Assembly: GCA_913775975.1 (NCBI GenBank)
Contig: CAJYLQ010000037.1
Span: forward strand, 62,001-126,000
Reading direction: 5' to 3'
Source of the DNA: an uncultured Sphingomonas sp.
GTDB lineage: Bacteria; Pseudomonadota; Alphaproteobacteria; Sphingomonadales; Sphingomonadaceae
Length of the DNA: 64,000 nucleotides
Shown here: positions 39,721 to 48,643 of the stretch, one piece after another
Layout of the letters: every line of letters begins with the position of its first letter
How positions within the stretch are numbered: position 1 is the first letter of the stretch
Made by a program: the position numbers and the translations under genes
The notes under the pieces: generated by a model
Database searches by the model: none
What the model saw: the letters and a program-made list of their open reading frames with translations, nothing else
What the model was told of the DNA's origin: nothing

Positions 39721-40902
39721 TTATCCGAACGGCCGGTCGATCGAGGGCTGCGGCTGCGTGAACCAGGCTGCGCCGGTATCGGTGACGTGGAAGTGATCCT
39801 CCAGCCGCACCCCGAAGCGATCGGGCACGACGATCATCGGTTCGTTCGAAAAGCACATGCCCGGCATCAGCGGCGTCCGGTCGCCGCGCACCAGATTGCA
39901 CGGTTCGTGGATCGACAGGCCGATGCCATGGCCGGTGCGGTGCGGCAGGCCGGGCAGGCGATAGTCGGGGCCAAGGCCCGCTGCTTCCAGCACCTGACGC
40001 GCGGCGGTGTCCACCGCCTCGCATGGCACGCCCGGCGCGGCGGCGGCGAAGGCGGCGGCCTGCGCCGCGTGCTCGACGTCCCAGATATCGCGAATATCCT
40101 GCCCGACCTGTCCGAAGGCGTAGGTGCGGGTGATGTCCGAATGATAGCCATGCACGCGGCATCCGGTGTCGATCAGGACGAGCTGGTCCTCCTCCAGCAT
40201 CTGGTCGCCGGGCAGGCCGTGGGGGAAGGCGGTGGCGCGGCCGAACTGCACCGCGCAAAAGAACGATCCCCCGCCGCCGATCGCGTGATGCGCCGCGTCG
40301 ATGAAGCGGATGACCTCGCTGGCGCGGATGCCCGGCGCCAGGATCGCCGCCGCGCGGGCCTGCACCTCCAGCGTCATCGCCTTCGCTTCCGCAAGGCAGG
40401 CCAGTTCGGCGGCGGATTTCACCATCCGGCAGCCGTCGATCACCGACGCGCCATCGACCAGCGGGATGCCGGCGGCACGCAACCGCTCCATCCAGGCGAA
40501 CGGCATCAGCGGATCGACCGCCACGGTGCCCAGCGCGCGGGCGGCGTCGGCGGCGAGGGCGACGGGATCCTCATCCTCTTCCCACAGGCGCAGGTCCGCC
40601 GCGATCGTCAGGTCCGCCTCCAGCGATCCGCGCTCGAAATGCGGACAGATCATCACCGGATCGCCGCGCACCGGCAGCAGCAGCGCCACCATCCGCTCGG
40701 TCGCGCCCCAGGGCACGCCGGTGAAATATCGAAGGGACGCGCCCGCATGGACCAGCAGCGCGCCAGCCCCCATCGCGTCGGCCAGCGCGCGGGCCTTGTC
40801 GATCCGCGCGGCATATTCGGCAGCGGCGATCGGCGGCACGCGGGTGGCGGGCGGGCGGATCGCGGCGAGCTGCGTCGCGGCGTCTGAGGTGCCGATGGTC
40901 AT
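39721..40902 (-). CDS. M24 family Xaa-Pro peptidase
   Basis: About 393 aa metallopeptidase of the creatinase/prolidase fold. All five metal ligands can be seen: Asp in LIDTGC, Asp in YHSDITRTY, His in TGHGIG, Glu in FSNEPMI and Glu in RLEDHFHV. It would split dipeptides or longer peptides with proline or hydroxyproline in second position. It lies 16 bp after the dehydrogenase gene on the same strand and is likely co-transcribed with it. The track start is a TTG at 40914; the ATG at 40902 is preferred. Confidence 0.88.
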   Translation of the reverse strand: MTIGTSDAATQLAAIRPPATRVPPIAAAEYAARIDKARALADAMGAGALLVHAGASLRYFTGVPWGATERMVALLLPVRGDPVMICPHFERGSLEADLTIAADLRLWEEDEDPVALAADAARALGTVAVDPLMPFAWMERLRAAGIPLVDGASVIDGCRMVKSAAELACLAEAKAMTLEVQARAAAILAPGIRASEVIRFIDAAHHAIGGGGSFFCAVQFGRATAFPHGLPGDQMLEEDQLVLIDTGCRVHGYHSDITRTYAFGQVGQDIRDIWDVEHAAQAAAFAAAAPGVPCEAVDTAARQVLEAAGLGPDYRLPGLPHRTGHGIGLSIHEPCNLVRGDRTPLMPGMCFSNEPMIVVPDRFGVRLEDHFHVTDTGAAWFTQPQPSIDRPFG

Positions 40903-40918
40903 GGGCGGGCGCAATCCT

Positions 40919-42130
40919 TCAGAAACGGTCGAGGGTGAAAGGGGACAGGTCGACAGGCGGGGTGGCCCCCGTCAACAGGTCGGCGACCAGCTCCCCGGTT
41001 ACGGGGGCCAGCGTCAGCCCCAGATGCTGGTGGCCGAAGGCGTAGAACAGATTGTCCGCGCGACCCGACCGGCCGATCGCCGGCAGATAGTCCGGCAGCG
41101 TCGGGCGCGCGCCCATCCAGCGGCGATAGGGGCCCGCGATCGGCAGGCCCAGCTGCGCGACATGCCGCTCCAGCCGCTCCCATTTTCGCGGATCGGCCGG
41201 CGCGTTTGCGCGGCCCAGTTCCACGAAACCGGCGACCTGGACGGCGTCGGCATAGCGGGTGACGATGATCGAACGGTCCTCGAACACCACCGGCGGCAGG
41301 TCGGCGGGCCAGCGATCGGCAGCGGCCCGGACATGGTAGCCGCGCTCGGCGATCAGCGGCACGCGATGCCCCGCGGCCGCCATCGGCGCGGTAGAGCCGA
41401 TGCCGGCGGCCACGACGATCCGGTCGGCGGCGATTCCGGGAATGACGACGCGTCCGCCCTCCCGCGACAGCGTTGCCGCCCTGGCGATCCGCTCCACCCC
41501 AGCCGCATCCAGCGCCGCGTCGAAGGCGGCGGCCAGCGCATCCAGGTCCGCTACCTGCCCGCTCCCCGCGAACCGGATCGCGCCCGCGACATGGGGGGAC
41601 AGGGTGTGAAGCCGGGCGAGGTCGGCGGCATCGGCCTGCGCGCTGTGGGCGGTGCCGGTATCGGCGGCGGCCCAATGCGCGGCACCAGCGCGCGCGCTGG
41701 CGGCGCTTTCCCAGGCGACAAGATGCCCGTCCTCCCGCAGCAGATCGCCAGTGCCGAGGGCATCCACCAGCCGCCGCCAGGCCGGCATCGCCTCCGTCAG
41801 CAGCGCGCCGAGCGCCGCCGACCCCTTCGCGAAACGGGCCGGCGTACTGGCGCGCAGCAGCTTTGGCGCGAAGGGGAGCCACGCACCCGCCTGCGACAGC
41901 GGTAGATCGAGCGGGCCGCCCAGCGCGAACAGCCGGCGCGGCAGGCTGCGGATGGTGGCGGGGGAGGCAAGGGGGGCGACCTGTTCGGTTGCGATATGCC
42001 CGGCATTGCCCCACGATGCGGCGGAACGATCGGACGCCGGATCCACCAGCATGACCTTTTCCCCCCGCCGGGCCAGCGCGAGGGCGATCGCACGGCCGAC
42101 GACGCCGGCCCCGATGATCGCGATGGTCAT
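40919..42130 (-). CDS. FAD-dependent D-amino-acid (D-hydroxyproline) dehydrogenase
   Basis: 403 aa flavoprotein of the DadA/DAO family with the N-terminal dinucleotide motif IIGAGVVGRAIALALARRG and the C-terminal AFGHQHLGLTLAPVTGELVA. With the epimerase and DHDPS-like enzyme next door, its substrate is most likely cis-4-hydroxy-D-proline, which it oxidises to 1-pyrroline-4-hydroxy-2-carboxylate (established pathway in Pseudomonas and Sinorhizobium). It is divergent from the DHDPS-like gene across an 85-bp gap that contains a GntR-type palindrome. Confidence 0.87.
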   Translation of the reverse strand: MTIAIIGAGVVGRAIALALARRGEKVMLVDPASDRSAASWGNAGHIATEQVAPLASPATIRSLPRRLFALGGPLDLPLSQAGAWLPFAPKLLRASTPARFAKGSAALGALLTEAMPAWRRLVDALGTGDLLREDGHLVAWESAASARAGAAHWAAADTGTAHSAQADAADLARLHTLSPHVAGAIRFAGSGQVADLDALAAAFDAALDAAGVERIARAATLSREGGRVVIPGIAADRIVVAAGIGSTAPMAAAGHRVPLIAERGYHVRAAADRWPADLPPVVFEDRSIIVTRYADAVQVAGFVELGRANAPADPRKWERLERHVAQLGLPIAGPYRRWMGARPTLPDYLPAIGRSGRADNLFYAFGHQHLGLTLAPVTGELVADLLTGATPPVDLSPFTLDRF

Positions 42131-42175
42131 GCCGTCATATCCTCATCTGCATATCACTTGATTGTCGAGCGCTAC

Positions 42176-42189
42176 TATCGTATACGGTA
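42176..42189. promoter_or_regulatory. GntR-type operator between divergent hydroxyproline genes
   Basis: TATCGTATACGGTA is a 14-bp palindrome with one mismatched pair, with the perfect core CGTATACG. GTATAC-centred sites are typical for FCD-type GntR regulators. It lies in the 85-bp divergent region and can serve both sides. The GntR gene of the cluster is 2.1 kb downstream. Confidence 0.6.
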
Positions 42190-42215
42190 TTCATAAACAA
42201 GTCGCAGGAACCACT

Positions 42216-43133
42216 ATGAGCATCAACTGGACTGGCGTTTTTCCCGCCGTGACGACCCAGGTTCGCGAAGATCTGTCGATCGATATTCCCGACACGCAGC
42301 GGGTTGTCGATGACCTGATTCGCGACGGCGTGACCGGCGTGATCGCGCTCGGCACGGTGGGCGAGAACAACTCGCTGACCTTCGAGGAAAAGGTCGAGGT
42401 GCTCACCGCGATCGTCGAGGCGGTCGACGGCCGCGTGCCGGTGGTGACGGGCGTGTCGGAATACGACACCCGCCGCGCCGCGACCTACGCGCAGGCCGCC
42501 GAGAATGCGGGGGCGACCGGCCTCATGCTGCTGCCGCCGATGGTCTACGTGCCCAAGGCCAAGGAGCTGGCGGCGCATTTCCGCGGCGTGGCGGAGAAGA
42601 CGGCGCTGCCGATCATGCTCTACAACAACCCGCCCGCGTATCGCACGCAGATCGACAACGAGGTGCTGAGCCTGATCGCGGATGTGAAGAACATCGTCGC
42701 GATCAAGGAATCGGCCCCCGACACGCGTCGCTTCACCGATGTGAAGACCGCGTTCGGCGACCGTTTCGTGCTGTTCGCCGGTCTGGACGACGTCGCGCTG
42801 GAAGGCCTGTACCTCGGCGCGCAGGGCTGGGTCTCGGGCCTGACCAACGCCTTCCCGAAGGAATCGGTCGAACTGGTCAATGCCTTCCAGCGCGGCGACC
42901 ATGCCAAGGCGATGGAAATCTATCGCTGGTTCATGCCGCTCCTCCACCTCGATGCGGAGCATGACCTGGTCCAGTCGATCAAGCTGGCCGAGCAGGTTAT
43001 GGGTCGCGGCTCCGAGCGCGTGCTGCCGCCGCGCTATGTGCTTGAGGGTGCGCGCCGGGCCGAGGTGATCGCGATGGTCGAGAAGGCGGCGGCGACGCGG
43101 CCGACGCTGACCCCGGTCGCCAAGGCCGCGTAA
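42216..43133 (+). CDS. DHDPS-family 1-pyrroline-4-hydroxy-2-carboxylate deaminase
   Basis: 305 aa class I aldolase-fold enzyme of the dihydrodipicolinate synthase family. The Schiff-base lysine is in VAIKESAPDTRR and the active-site tyrosine in LYNNPPAYRTQID. The context (D-hydroxyproline dehydrogenase and 4-hydroxyproline epimerase) points to the deaminase that makes alpha-ketoglutarate semialdehyde, rather than lysine biosynthesis. ATG at 42216 follows AGGA and replaces the track's 42162. The next step, ketoglutarate semialdehyde dehydrogenase, is not in the window. Confidence 0.88.
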   Translation: MSINWTGVFPAVTTQVREDLSIDIPDTQRVVDDLIRDGVTGVIALGTVGENNSLTFEEKVEVLTAIVEAVDGRVPVVTGVSEYDTRRAATYAQAAENAGATGLMLLPPMVYVPKAKELAAHFRGVAEKTALPIMLYNNPPAYRTQIDNEVLSLIADVKNIVAIKESAPDTRRFTDVKTAFGDRFVLFAGLDDVALEGLYLGAQGWVSGLTNAFPKESVELVNAFQRGDHAKAMEIYRWFMPLLHLDAEHDLVQSIKLAEQVMGRGSERVLPPRYVLEGARRAEVIAMVEKAAATRPTLTPVAKAA

Positions 43134-43146
43134 AAGCAGGATGCGC

Positions 43147-43247
43147 CCTTCCCCGTCCGGGGGGAGGGCTTGGGGTGGGGCGCTTCCACACGCGCCGTGT
43201 TTGCGGCAAGGCCCACCCCCGGCCCCTCCCCCCGAAGGGGGAGGGGG
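43147..43247. repeat. GC-rich intergenic inverted-repeat element
   Basis: Between the deaminase and epimerase genes about 100 bp form two long imperfect inverted arms. The left arm runs from CCCTTCCCCGTCCGGGG to GGGGTGGGG, and the right arm from GCCCACCCCCGGCCCCTCCC to GGGGGAGGGGG. About 30 bases of core separate the arms. Elements of this look are frequent between sphingomonad genes and could be a REP or MITE-like unit or an attenuator within the operon. Confidence 0.75.
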
Positions 43248-43271
43248 TTATGGACACCGCGAGACGATCCC

Positions 43272-44270
43272 ATGCGCCACACCTTCTTCTGCATCGATGG
43301 CCACACCGCCGGGAACCCCGTGCGCCTGGTGGCGGGCGGCGCGCCGCTGCTGCGCGGGGCATCGATGTCGGAGCGGCGGCAGGACTTCCTGCAGCGGTTC
43401 GACTGGATCCGCACCGGCCTGTGCTTCGAGCCGCGCGGCCATGCGATGATGTCGGGCGGGTTCCTCTATCCGCCGACGCGCGACGATACCGATATCGGCA
43501 TCCTGTTCATCGAGACGTCGGGCTGCCTGCCGATGTGCGGGCATGGCACGATCGGCATGATTACCTTCGGGCTGGAGCACGGCCTTATCACCCCGCGCGA
43601 ACCCGGCCGACTGAAGGTGGAGGTGCCCGCCGGCGTCATCGACATCGCCTATGAAGCCGATGGCGACAAGGTCACGGCGGTCCGCATCACCAATGTGCCC
43701 GCCTATGTCGCGGCGCGCGGCATCCGCATCGAGGTGGACGGTATCGGCCCGCTCACCGTCGACCTGGCCTATGGCGGCAATTATTACGCGATCGTCGAGC
43801 CGCAGGGCGCGTACAAGGGCCTCGACGCGATGGGCGCGGAATGGCTGGTCGAAATGGGTCGCCGCGTCCGCGCCGCGATGCAGGCGGCGATCGAGCCCGT
43901 CCATCCGCTCGACCCGACGATCCGCGGCGTCAGCCACGTCCTGTGGGCGGACGATCCGCGCGGGGCGGGGGCGGACGGTCGCAACGCCGTATTCTATGGC
44001 GAGGGTGCGATCGATCGCAGCCCGTGCGGCACCGGCACCTCCGCACGGCTGGCGCATCTGGCCGATCGCGGCGTGCTGAAGCCGGGCGATCGCTTCGTCC
44101 ACGAAAGCTATATCGGCAGCCGCTTTATCGGCCGGGTGGAGCAGGCGACGACGCTGGGCGACGTGCCGGCGATCGTCCCCTCGATCGAGGGATCGGCGAT
44201 TGCCACCGGTTTCAACACGATATGGATTGATCGCGCCGATCCGTTCTGGGAAGGTTTCGCCGTTCGATGA
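43272..44270 (+). CDS. 4-hydroxyproline 2-epimerase
   Basis: 332 aa proline-racemase-family enzyme. Both catalytic cysteines are present, in LPMCGHGTIG and RSPCGTGTSA, which separates true racemases/epimerases from the Cys/Thr dehydratases. It converts trans-4-hydroxy-L-proline to cis-4-hydroxy-D-proline, the first step of the pathway encoded around it. The start MRHTFFCIDGHTAGNPV at 43272 matches the family; the track's longer ORF reads through the intergenic repeat. A GntR gene follows 31 bp later. Confidence 0.92.
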   Translation: MRHTFFCIDGHTAGNPVRLVAGGAPLLRGASMSERRQDFLQRFDWIRTGLCFEPRGHAMMSGGFLYPPTRDDTDIGILFIETSGCLPMCGHGTIGMITFGLEHGLITPREPGRLKVEVPAGVIDIAYEADGDKVTAVRITNVPAYVAARGIRIEVDGIGPLTVDLAYGGNYYAIVEPQGAYKGLDAMGAEWLVEMGRRVRAAMQAAIEPVHPLDPTIRGVSHVLWADDPRGAGADGRNAVFYGEGAIDRSPCGTGTSARLAHLADRGVLKPGDRFVHESYIGSRFIGRVEQATTLGDVPAIVPSIEGSAIATGFNTIWIDRADPFWEGFAVR

Positions 44271-44301
44271 CGCAGTCCCGCGTCCTCATCCCGGAGAAAC
44301 C

Positions 44302-44970
44302 GTGATCGTGCCAAGGGCCATCGTCGTCCGTACCCTGTCCGATCAGGTGTTTGAGATCGTTCGGGAGCGTATCGTCACCGGCCGCCTGCGCGACGACGCC
44401 CCGATCCGGCAGGATGCGCTGGCGACGGAACTGGGGGTCAGCAAGATCCCGCTGCGCGAGGCGCTGGCCCGGCTGGAGCAGGAAGGGCTGCTCGTCAGCC
44501 AGGCGAACCGCGGCTACACCGTCCGTCCCATGTCCGCCGAGGAAGCGGACGAGGTCTATGCGCTGCGGCTCGTCATCGAGCCTGCCGCCGCCGCCCGTGC
44601 CGCCGCCGTCGCCAGCGAACCCGCGAGGGAGGAGGCGGTCGCCGCCTTCCATGCGCTGGACGAGGCGGCGAATACCGATCTGGCGCAGGTCGCCATTCGC
44701 AACCGGCATTTCCACACCGCGCTCGTCCGTCCCGCCGGGCGCATCCTGACGACGCAGCTGGTGGAACGGCTCGCGGTCTTGTCCGAACGCTACGTCATCG
44801 CGCATCTGGCGCCCGCTGGCCGCGACGCGCGCGCACATCTCGAACATCGCGAGATGATCGACGCATGGATGGCGCGCGACGAGGCGGCACTGGAATCGCT
44901 GCTGCATCGCCATATAGAGGCGACGCTGCTGGACCTGCGCGCGCAATTTGCCGCCGGCGCAGACCGCTGA
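44302..44970 (+). CDS. GntR/FCD family regulator of the hydroxyproline cluster
   Basis: 222 aa transcription factor with an N-terminal winged helix (LATELGVSKIPLREALARLE) and a C-terminal all-helical FCD ligand domain containing metal-binding-type histidines (RNRHFHTAL, EHREMI). The GTG at 44302 is preceded by GGAGAAACC. It is inside the hydroxyproline operon and probably binds the palindrome at 42176, released by a pathway intermediate. This link is inferred from position. Confidence 0.9.
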   Translation: MIVPRAIVVRTLSDQVFEIVRERIVTGRLRDDAPIRQDALATELGVSKIPLREALARLEQEGLLVSQANRGYTVRPMSAEEADEVYALRLVIEPAAAARAAAVASEPAREEAVAAFHALDEAANTDLAQVAIRNRHFHTALVRPAGRILTTQLVERLAVLSERYVIAHLAPAGRDARAHLEHREMIDAWMARDEAALESLLHRHIEATLLDLRAQFAAGADR

Positions 44971-45012
44971 CCACAAACGTGGCGGCGACACTTGGGTAAA
45001 GGGGAGTACGCC

Positions 45013-46422
45013 ATGTCGATCATCGGACCACGCAAGGCGCTGGGCAGCCATGCGCCAGAGGGACAGGCGCTCGCCAAGACGCTCAGCTGGCCGCACCTGA
45101 TCGCGCTAGGCGTCGGCGCGATCGTCGGCACCGGCATCTATACGCTGACCGGCGTCGGCGCGGACCGCGCGGGGCCCGCCGTGATCCTCGCCTTCGCGAT
45201 CGCCGGCGCGGTCTGCGCCTGCGCGGCGCTCGCCTATGCCGAGCTTGCGACGATGATCCCGGCGGCGGGCAGCGCCTATACCTTTAGCTATACAGCGCTG
45301 GGGGAGACGATCGCCTGGGTGGTCGGCTGGTCGCTGATCCTCGAATATTCGCTCGCCTGTTCGACCGTCGCGGTCGGCTGGTCCGGCTATCTGGTCGGCT
45401 GGATCCAGGCCGCGGGCGTCCATCTGCCCGCCGCATTGCTGTCCGGCCCGCATGGTGGCGGGATCATCAACCTGCCCGCCGTGCTCGTCGCGCTGGCGGT
45501 GATGGGGATGCTGGTCGCCGGCACGCGCGAAAGTGCGACGCTGAACATCATCCTCGTCATCATCAAGCTGGTGGCGCTGACGATCTTCGTCGCCTTCGCG
45601 TTGCCCGCCTTCGACGGCGCGAACCTGCATCCGTTCATGCCCTATGGCTTCGGATCGGAGCAGATCGGCGGCACGCAGCGCGGCGTGATGGCGGCGGCGG
45701 CGATCGTGTTCTTCGCCTTTTACGGCTTCGACGCGGTCGCGACCTCGGCGGAGGAGGCGAAGAATCCCGGCCGCGACCTGACGATCGGCATCGTCGGCTC
45801 GATGCTGCTGTGTACCGCCATCTACATGGCGGTCGCGGTCACGGCGATCGGCGCGCTGCCCTTCCGCCAGCTGGCCGATTCGGCGGAGCCGCTTGCGCTG
45901 GTGCTGCGGTCGCTGAACCAGCCGACCGCCGCGTGGCTGATCGCGCTGGCCGCCGTGATCGCGCTGCCGTCCGTCATCCTGGTGATGATGTACGGGCAGA
46001 GCCGCATCTTCTTCGTGATGGCGCGCGACGGCCTGCTGCCCGCGAAGCTGGCGAAGGTCAGTGCGCGTACCGGCGCACCGACGCGCATCACCGTGCTGAC
46101 CGGCCTGTCGATCGCACTGGTGGCCGGCTTCTTCCGGCTCGACGAGATCGCGGAGCTGGCGAATGCGGGGACGCTGATCGCCTTCGTTTCCGTGGGTGCG
46201 TGCCTGATGGTGCTGCGCCGTACCGCCCCGCAGGTCGAACGGCTGTTCCGCTGCCCGGCGCCCTATGTGGTCGGCACGGCGGCGATCCTGGGGTGCCTGT
46301 ACCTGCTCTGGAGCCTGCCGGCGACGACGCTGATCCGATTCTGCATCTGGAACCTGATCGGTCTGGCCGTCTATTTCGCCTACGGCCGCCGCGCGGCGAG
46401 TGCCCTGCGCGCACGGGCGTGA
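45013..46422 (+). CDS. APC family amino-acid permease
   Basis: 469 aa inner-membrane transporter of the amino acid-polyamine-organocation superfamily, with about 12 helices. The first helices contain [15 protein letters not shown], the substrate-binding unwound segment, and [17 protein letters not shown] is in the middle. Overall it resembles the cationic amino-acid transporter group. As last gene of the cluster it probably imports hydroxyproline or proline (inference from context). ATG at 45013 follows AAAGGGGAG. Confidence 0.9.
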   Translation: MSIIGPRKALGSHAPEGQALAKTLSWPHLIALGVGAIVGTGIYTLTGVGADRAGPAVILAFAIAGAVCACAALAYAELATMIPAAGSAYTFSYTALGETIAWVVGWSLILEYSLACSTVAVGWSGYLVGWIQAAGVHLPAALLSGPHGGGIINLPAVLVALAVMGMLVAGTRESATLNIILVIIKLVALTIFVAFALPAFDGANLHPFMPYGFGSEQIGGTQRGVMAAAAIVFFAFYGFDAVATSAEEAKNPGRDLTIGIVGSMLLCTAIYMAVAVTAIGALPFRQLADSAEPLALVLRSLNQPTAAWLIALAAVIALPSVILVMMYGQSRIFFVMARDGLLPAKLAKVSARTGAPTRITVLTGLSIALVAGFFRLDEIAELANAGTLIAFVSVGACLMVLRRTAPQVERLFRCPAPYVVGTAAILGCLYLLWSLPATTLIRFCIWNLIGLAVYFAYGRRAASALRARA

Positions 46423-46490
46423 CGTCGGCGCGGGTGGTGCGCATATAACACTGGCGCACCGCCCCGCGCTTTGCTAACCGCACGGGCCAC

Positions 46491-46567
<77 letters not shown>

Positions 46568-46585
46568 GCAACAATCAAGTAAACG

Positions 46586-46605
46586 CCTGTATTTACGGGT
46601 TTTTT
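46586..46605 (+). terminator. terminator after tRNA-Arg
   Basis: A short hairpin (CCTGT, loop ATTT, ACGGG, with one G-T pair) is followed by six T residues, 19 bp after the tRNA end. It has the rho-independent form, though the stem is short. Confidence 0.6.
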
Positions 46606-46720
46606 GTCTTGCTGCGGCTGACCGCTCCCTCTCCTACTCCCACATCCGATCGCGGCTACAGCCGAATGCAGGCGAACAACGCCGGTCAAATGATCTGTAG
46701 AAAGAGCCTTTCACGGTAGG

Positions 46721-46975
46721 TCAAAGGTTGAAATCTATCTGCTCGGGCCGAACGTACCGAGGTGCCACGACATAGCCCTCGGCTGCCAAACGGCGCAGCG
46801 ACTCCGCGTGCACCAGCCGGCGCCGGCCGATCTTCACGGTTGTGATCTCGCCGCCCGCGACCAGCTCGTAGAAGGACGTGCGACCAATGCCAATCATGGC
46901 GAGCGCCTCCTTCACCGTAACAGTGAGAGGGTGCGATATGGAATGGGTGCCAGCCGGCTCCCGGATGCTCTTCAT
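46721..46975 (-). CDS. excisionase/AlpA-like HTH protein (first)
   Basis: 84 aa DNA-binding protein of the MerR-like excisionase type. The helix-turn-helix segment VKEALAMIGIGRTSFYELVAGG and the wing IGRRRLVHAESLRRL are typical of HTH_17 proteins such as AlpA or Xis, which control integration and excision of elements. ATG at 46975 follows AGGAGTCTGG. It is the first gene after the tRNA and points toward it. It is clearly paralogous to the smaller gene at 54694. Confidence 0.85.
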   Translation of the reverse strand: MKSIREPAGTHSISHPLTVTVKEALAMIGIGRTSFYELVAGGEITTVKIGRRRLVHAESLRRLAAEGYVVAPRYVRPEQIDFNL

Positions 46976-47371
46976 AAACCAGACTCCTAGCAGGGAGGCT
47001 GGTGGGCTCTTCGACACCTGCAACGTACGGGGGTTCGACCACGAAGAACAAGTAGCTTTGAGGCCTACAATCGGAGGCTACTTGATCCCGATCGACTACA
47101 AATTTTCTCCACCTCATCAACGGCTTAGCCAATGTGATCGGCTGGGATCAAAAAACTAGTCGCTTGGGATCGGGATGCCGAAGCGCGGAAAAGCGCCATT
47201 TTTCGCACGCGAAGCTTGCGTTCGGTGTGTATATTCCCGCCCGGTCAACCCGCGAAGCCTCGCCACGGTCGTGAGCGGGCTACGATGCGCTATCTGCTCC
47301 GGTGTGGACTGTCTCCGCCGTGAGGCGGCATCTTGTTTGAGCTATCTGCCGCGGATCAGAGTTGTCGCCTC
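46976..47371. other. 396-bp low-GC intergenic region, no convincing gene
   Basis: This holds the divergent promoters of the excisionase-like gene and of the coiled-coil gene at 47372. The track ORF 47175-47387 has no recognisable family and a weak start. I see A/T-rich patches (ACAAATTTTCTCC, ATCAAAAAACTAGTC) and partly repeated GATCCCGATC/GATCGGGAT motifs, but no RNA gene. Confidence 0.5.
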
Positions 47372-47926
47372 ATGGCCCGTCAACTGAAGGTCTTCCGCAC
47401 ACCGATCGGCTTTCATGATGCGTACGTTGCGGCGTCGAGCCGGAAGGCTGCGCTGGAAGCTTGGGGAGCCGACGTGGATCTATTTGCTCGCGGTGCAGCC
47501 GAGCAGGTCACCGATCCGGGTTTGATGGAGGAGCCCCTAGCACAACCGGGTCGGGTGATCCGCAAAGTCCGCGGCACCATGGAGGAGCATCTTGCAGCAC
47601 TTCCCGATGCTCCGAAGCCGAAGCAATCTGCATCCGCTGTCGACGTAAAGCCGTCTCGCTCCGTCAAGAGCGCACCAAGCCATAAACCGAAGCCGCGGCC
47701 GAGCAGGTCGGCTCTGGATGAAGCGGAGACGGCTATCAGGGATGCCGATCAGCGGTTCGACGAGGAGCGCCGTGAACTAGCTGTGCGAGAGGCGGCGTTG
47801 GCGAAGGAACGTAGTGCGTTGGAAGCTGCACACGATCGGCAGATCCGTAAGCTGGACAATGAGCGGGTCGAACACGAGCAAGCGTACAGGGCCGATGTCG
47901 AGAAATGGATCGCCGAACAGGAATGA
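47372..47926 (+). CDS. conserved hypothetical protein with C-terminal coiled coil
   Basis: 184 aa. The N-terminal about 70 residues (MARQLKVFRTPIGFHDAYVA, then WGADVDLFARGAAEQVTDP) form a compact domain I recall from sphingomonad mobile elements, without assigned function. A Lys/Pro/Ser-rich linker (about 85-115) leads to a long charged coiled coil (about 118-184). The ATG at 47372 was chosen over 47333 because the conserved part begins there. Convergent with the nuclease-like gene, with only 4 bp between stops. No signal or membrane segment. Confidence 0.7.
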   Translation: MARQLKVFRTPIGFHDAYVAASSRKAALEAWGADVDLFARGAAEQVTDPGLMEEPLAQPGRVIRKVRGTMEEHLAALPDAPKPKQSASAVDVKPSRSVKSAPSHKPKPRPSRSALDEAETAIRDADQRFDEERRELAVREAALAKERSALEAAHDRQIRKLDNERVEHEQAYRADVEKWIAEQE

Positions 47927-47930
47927 TCCT

Positions 47931-48278
47931 TCATTGGCACTCCCCCATGCGATACCGACGCCAATATCGGTCCCACCGTACTGCCGCGCCAGCCGCAATC
48001 ACCGCGCAGGACAGTGACCGTCCGTCAGGCAAAGTGCATCGCGCTACGACCCGGCTGTAGCTACGTCCGGTAGGCTCGCATGTCAGCCGCTTGCCCAGCG
48101 TAAGACCTGACACGATACGGCGGCTCCGATCGGCAGCACTATCGTCGCAGCGATATTCGACGCGACGTGCAGCCGACCGACGACATGGCTCGGCCCTTTC
48201 GAAGTCTGGTGCTTGCACGCCAGCGACCCGGACGCGCTGCCCCGATCTGCACCATAGGGGACCGTCGCCATCGTGCAC
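47931..48278 (-). CDS. degenerate staphylococcal-nuclease-like protein
   Basis: 115 aa, starting at GTG 48278; an in-frame stop lies about 20 codons further up, so no longer N-terminus is possible without another start. HDGDG ... QRVRVAGVQAPD aligns with the thermonuclease motif VVDGDT ... RVRLAGIDAPE. The catalytic arginine (RVRVAG) and a later Arg (YSRVVARC) remain, but the Ca2+-binding Asp is Gln and the general-base Glu is Asp. Activity is therefore doubtful. Four or more cysteines may form disulfides, although no signal peptide is present. Confidence 0.65.
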   Translation of the reverse strand: MHDGDGPLWCRSGQRVRVAGVQAPDFERAEPCRRSAARRVEYRCDDSAADRSRRIVSGLTLGKRLTCEPTGRSYSRVVARCTLPDGRSLSCAVIAAGAAVRWDRYWRRYRMGECQ

Positions 48279-48347
48279 ATGGGTGACAATGCATACGAAG
48301 GGCGGGGCAGGGCGGCGGGCATCCTAGCGCCCTGCCACCAAATCTAT

Positions 48348-48362
48348 GTTCTCACAATGTTC
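48348..48362 (+). promoter_or_regulatory. LexA/SOS box GTTC-N7-GTTC
   Basis: GTTCTCACAATGTTC exactly fits the alphaproteobacterial LexA operator (direct repeat GTTC with seven bases between). It lies 75 bp upstream of the small operon starting at 48437, so those genes are probably induced by DNA damage. An additional dyad CACAATG ... CATTGTG (48353-48377) overlaps it. Confidence 0.7.
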
Positions 48363-48436
48363 TTGCGAATCATTGTGGGCGGAGAATAGGCTAACAGCCG
48401 CCAAGCGATAGCGCTTCGACGATTATGAGGTTTCTG

Positions 48437-48643
48437 ATGGAGCACGATCTCCAGCTACGTGCGGCTTCGCGCGCGATTTATGACGCCTGCTATCCGTCAG
48501 AGGATTGGGCGCCGTGCCGCTTTGAGGAGGCAGAACGCTACGGCACGGTCCACTATAGGCAGGCCGTGGGCGCAGCGCAGGAAGCGCGGCGTGCGCTGTC
48601 GATGCCATTGCACGAGCAGCTCGCCTTTCCGGGTGCATCGTGA
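48437..48643 (+). CDS. small hypothetical protein, first of SOS-linked operon
   Basis: 68 aa acidic protein (MEHDLQLRAASRAIYDACYP, then HYRQAVGAAQEARRALSM), predicted all-helical and cytoplasmic. No family recognised. ATG at 48437 is chosen because GAGG lies 6 bases upstream; the track's ATG at 48425 adds four residues and lacks a ribosome site. Its TGA overlaps the GTG of the next frame (GTGA), so translation is coupled. Confidence 0.65.
   Translation: MEHDLQLRAASRAIYDACYPSEDWAPCRFEEAERYGTVHYRQAVGAAQEARRALSMPLHEQLAFPGAS

Noticed and set aside
47175-47387. 70-aa plus-strand ORF
   Set aside because: Overlaps the start of the better-supported 47372 gene and has no recognisable content.
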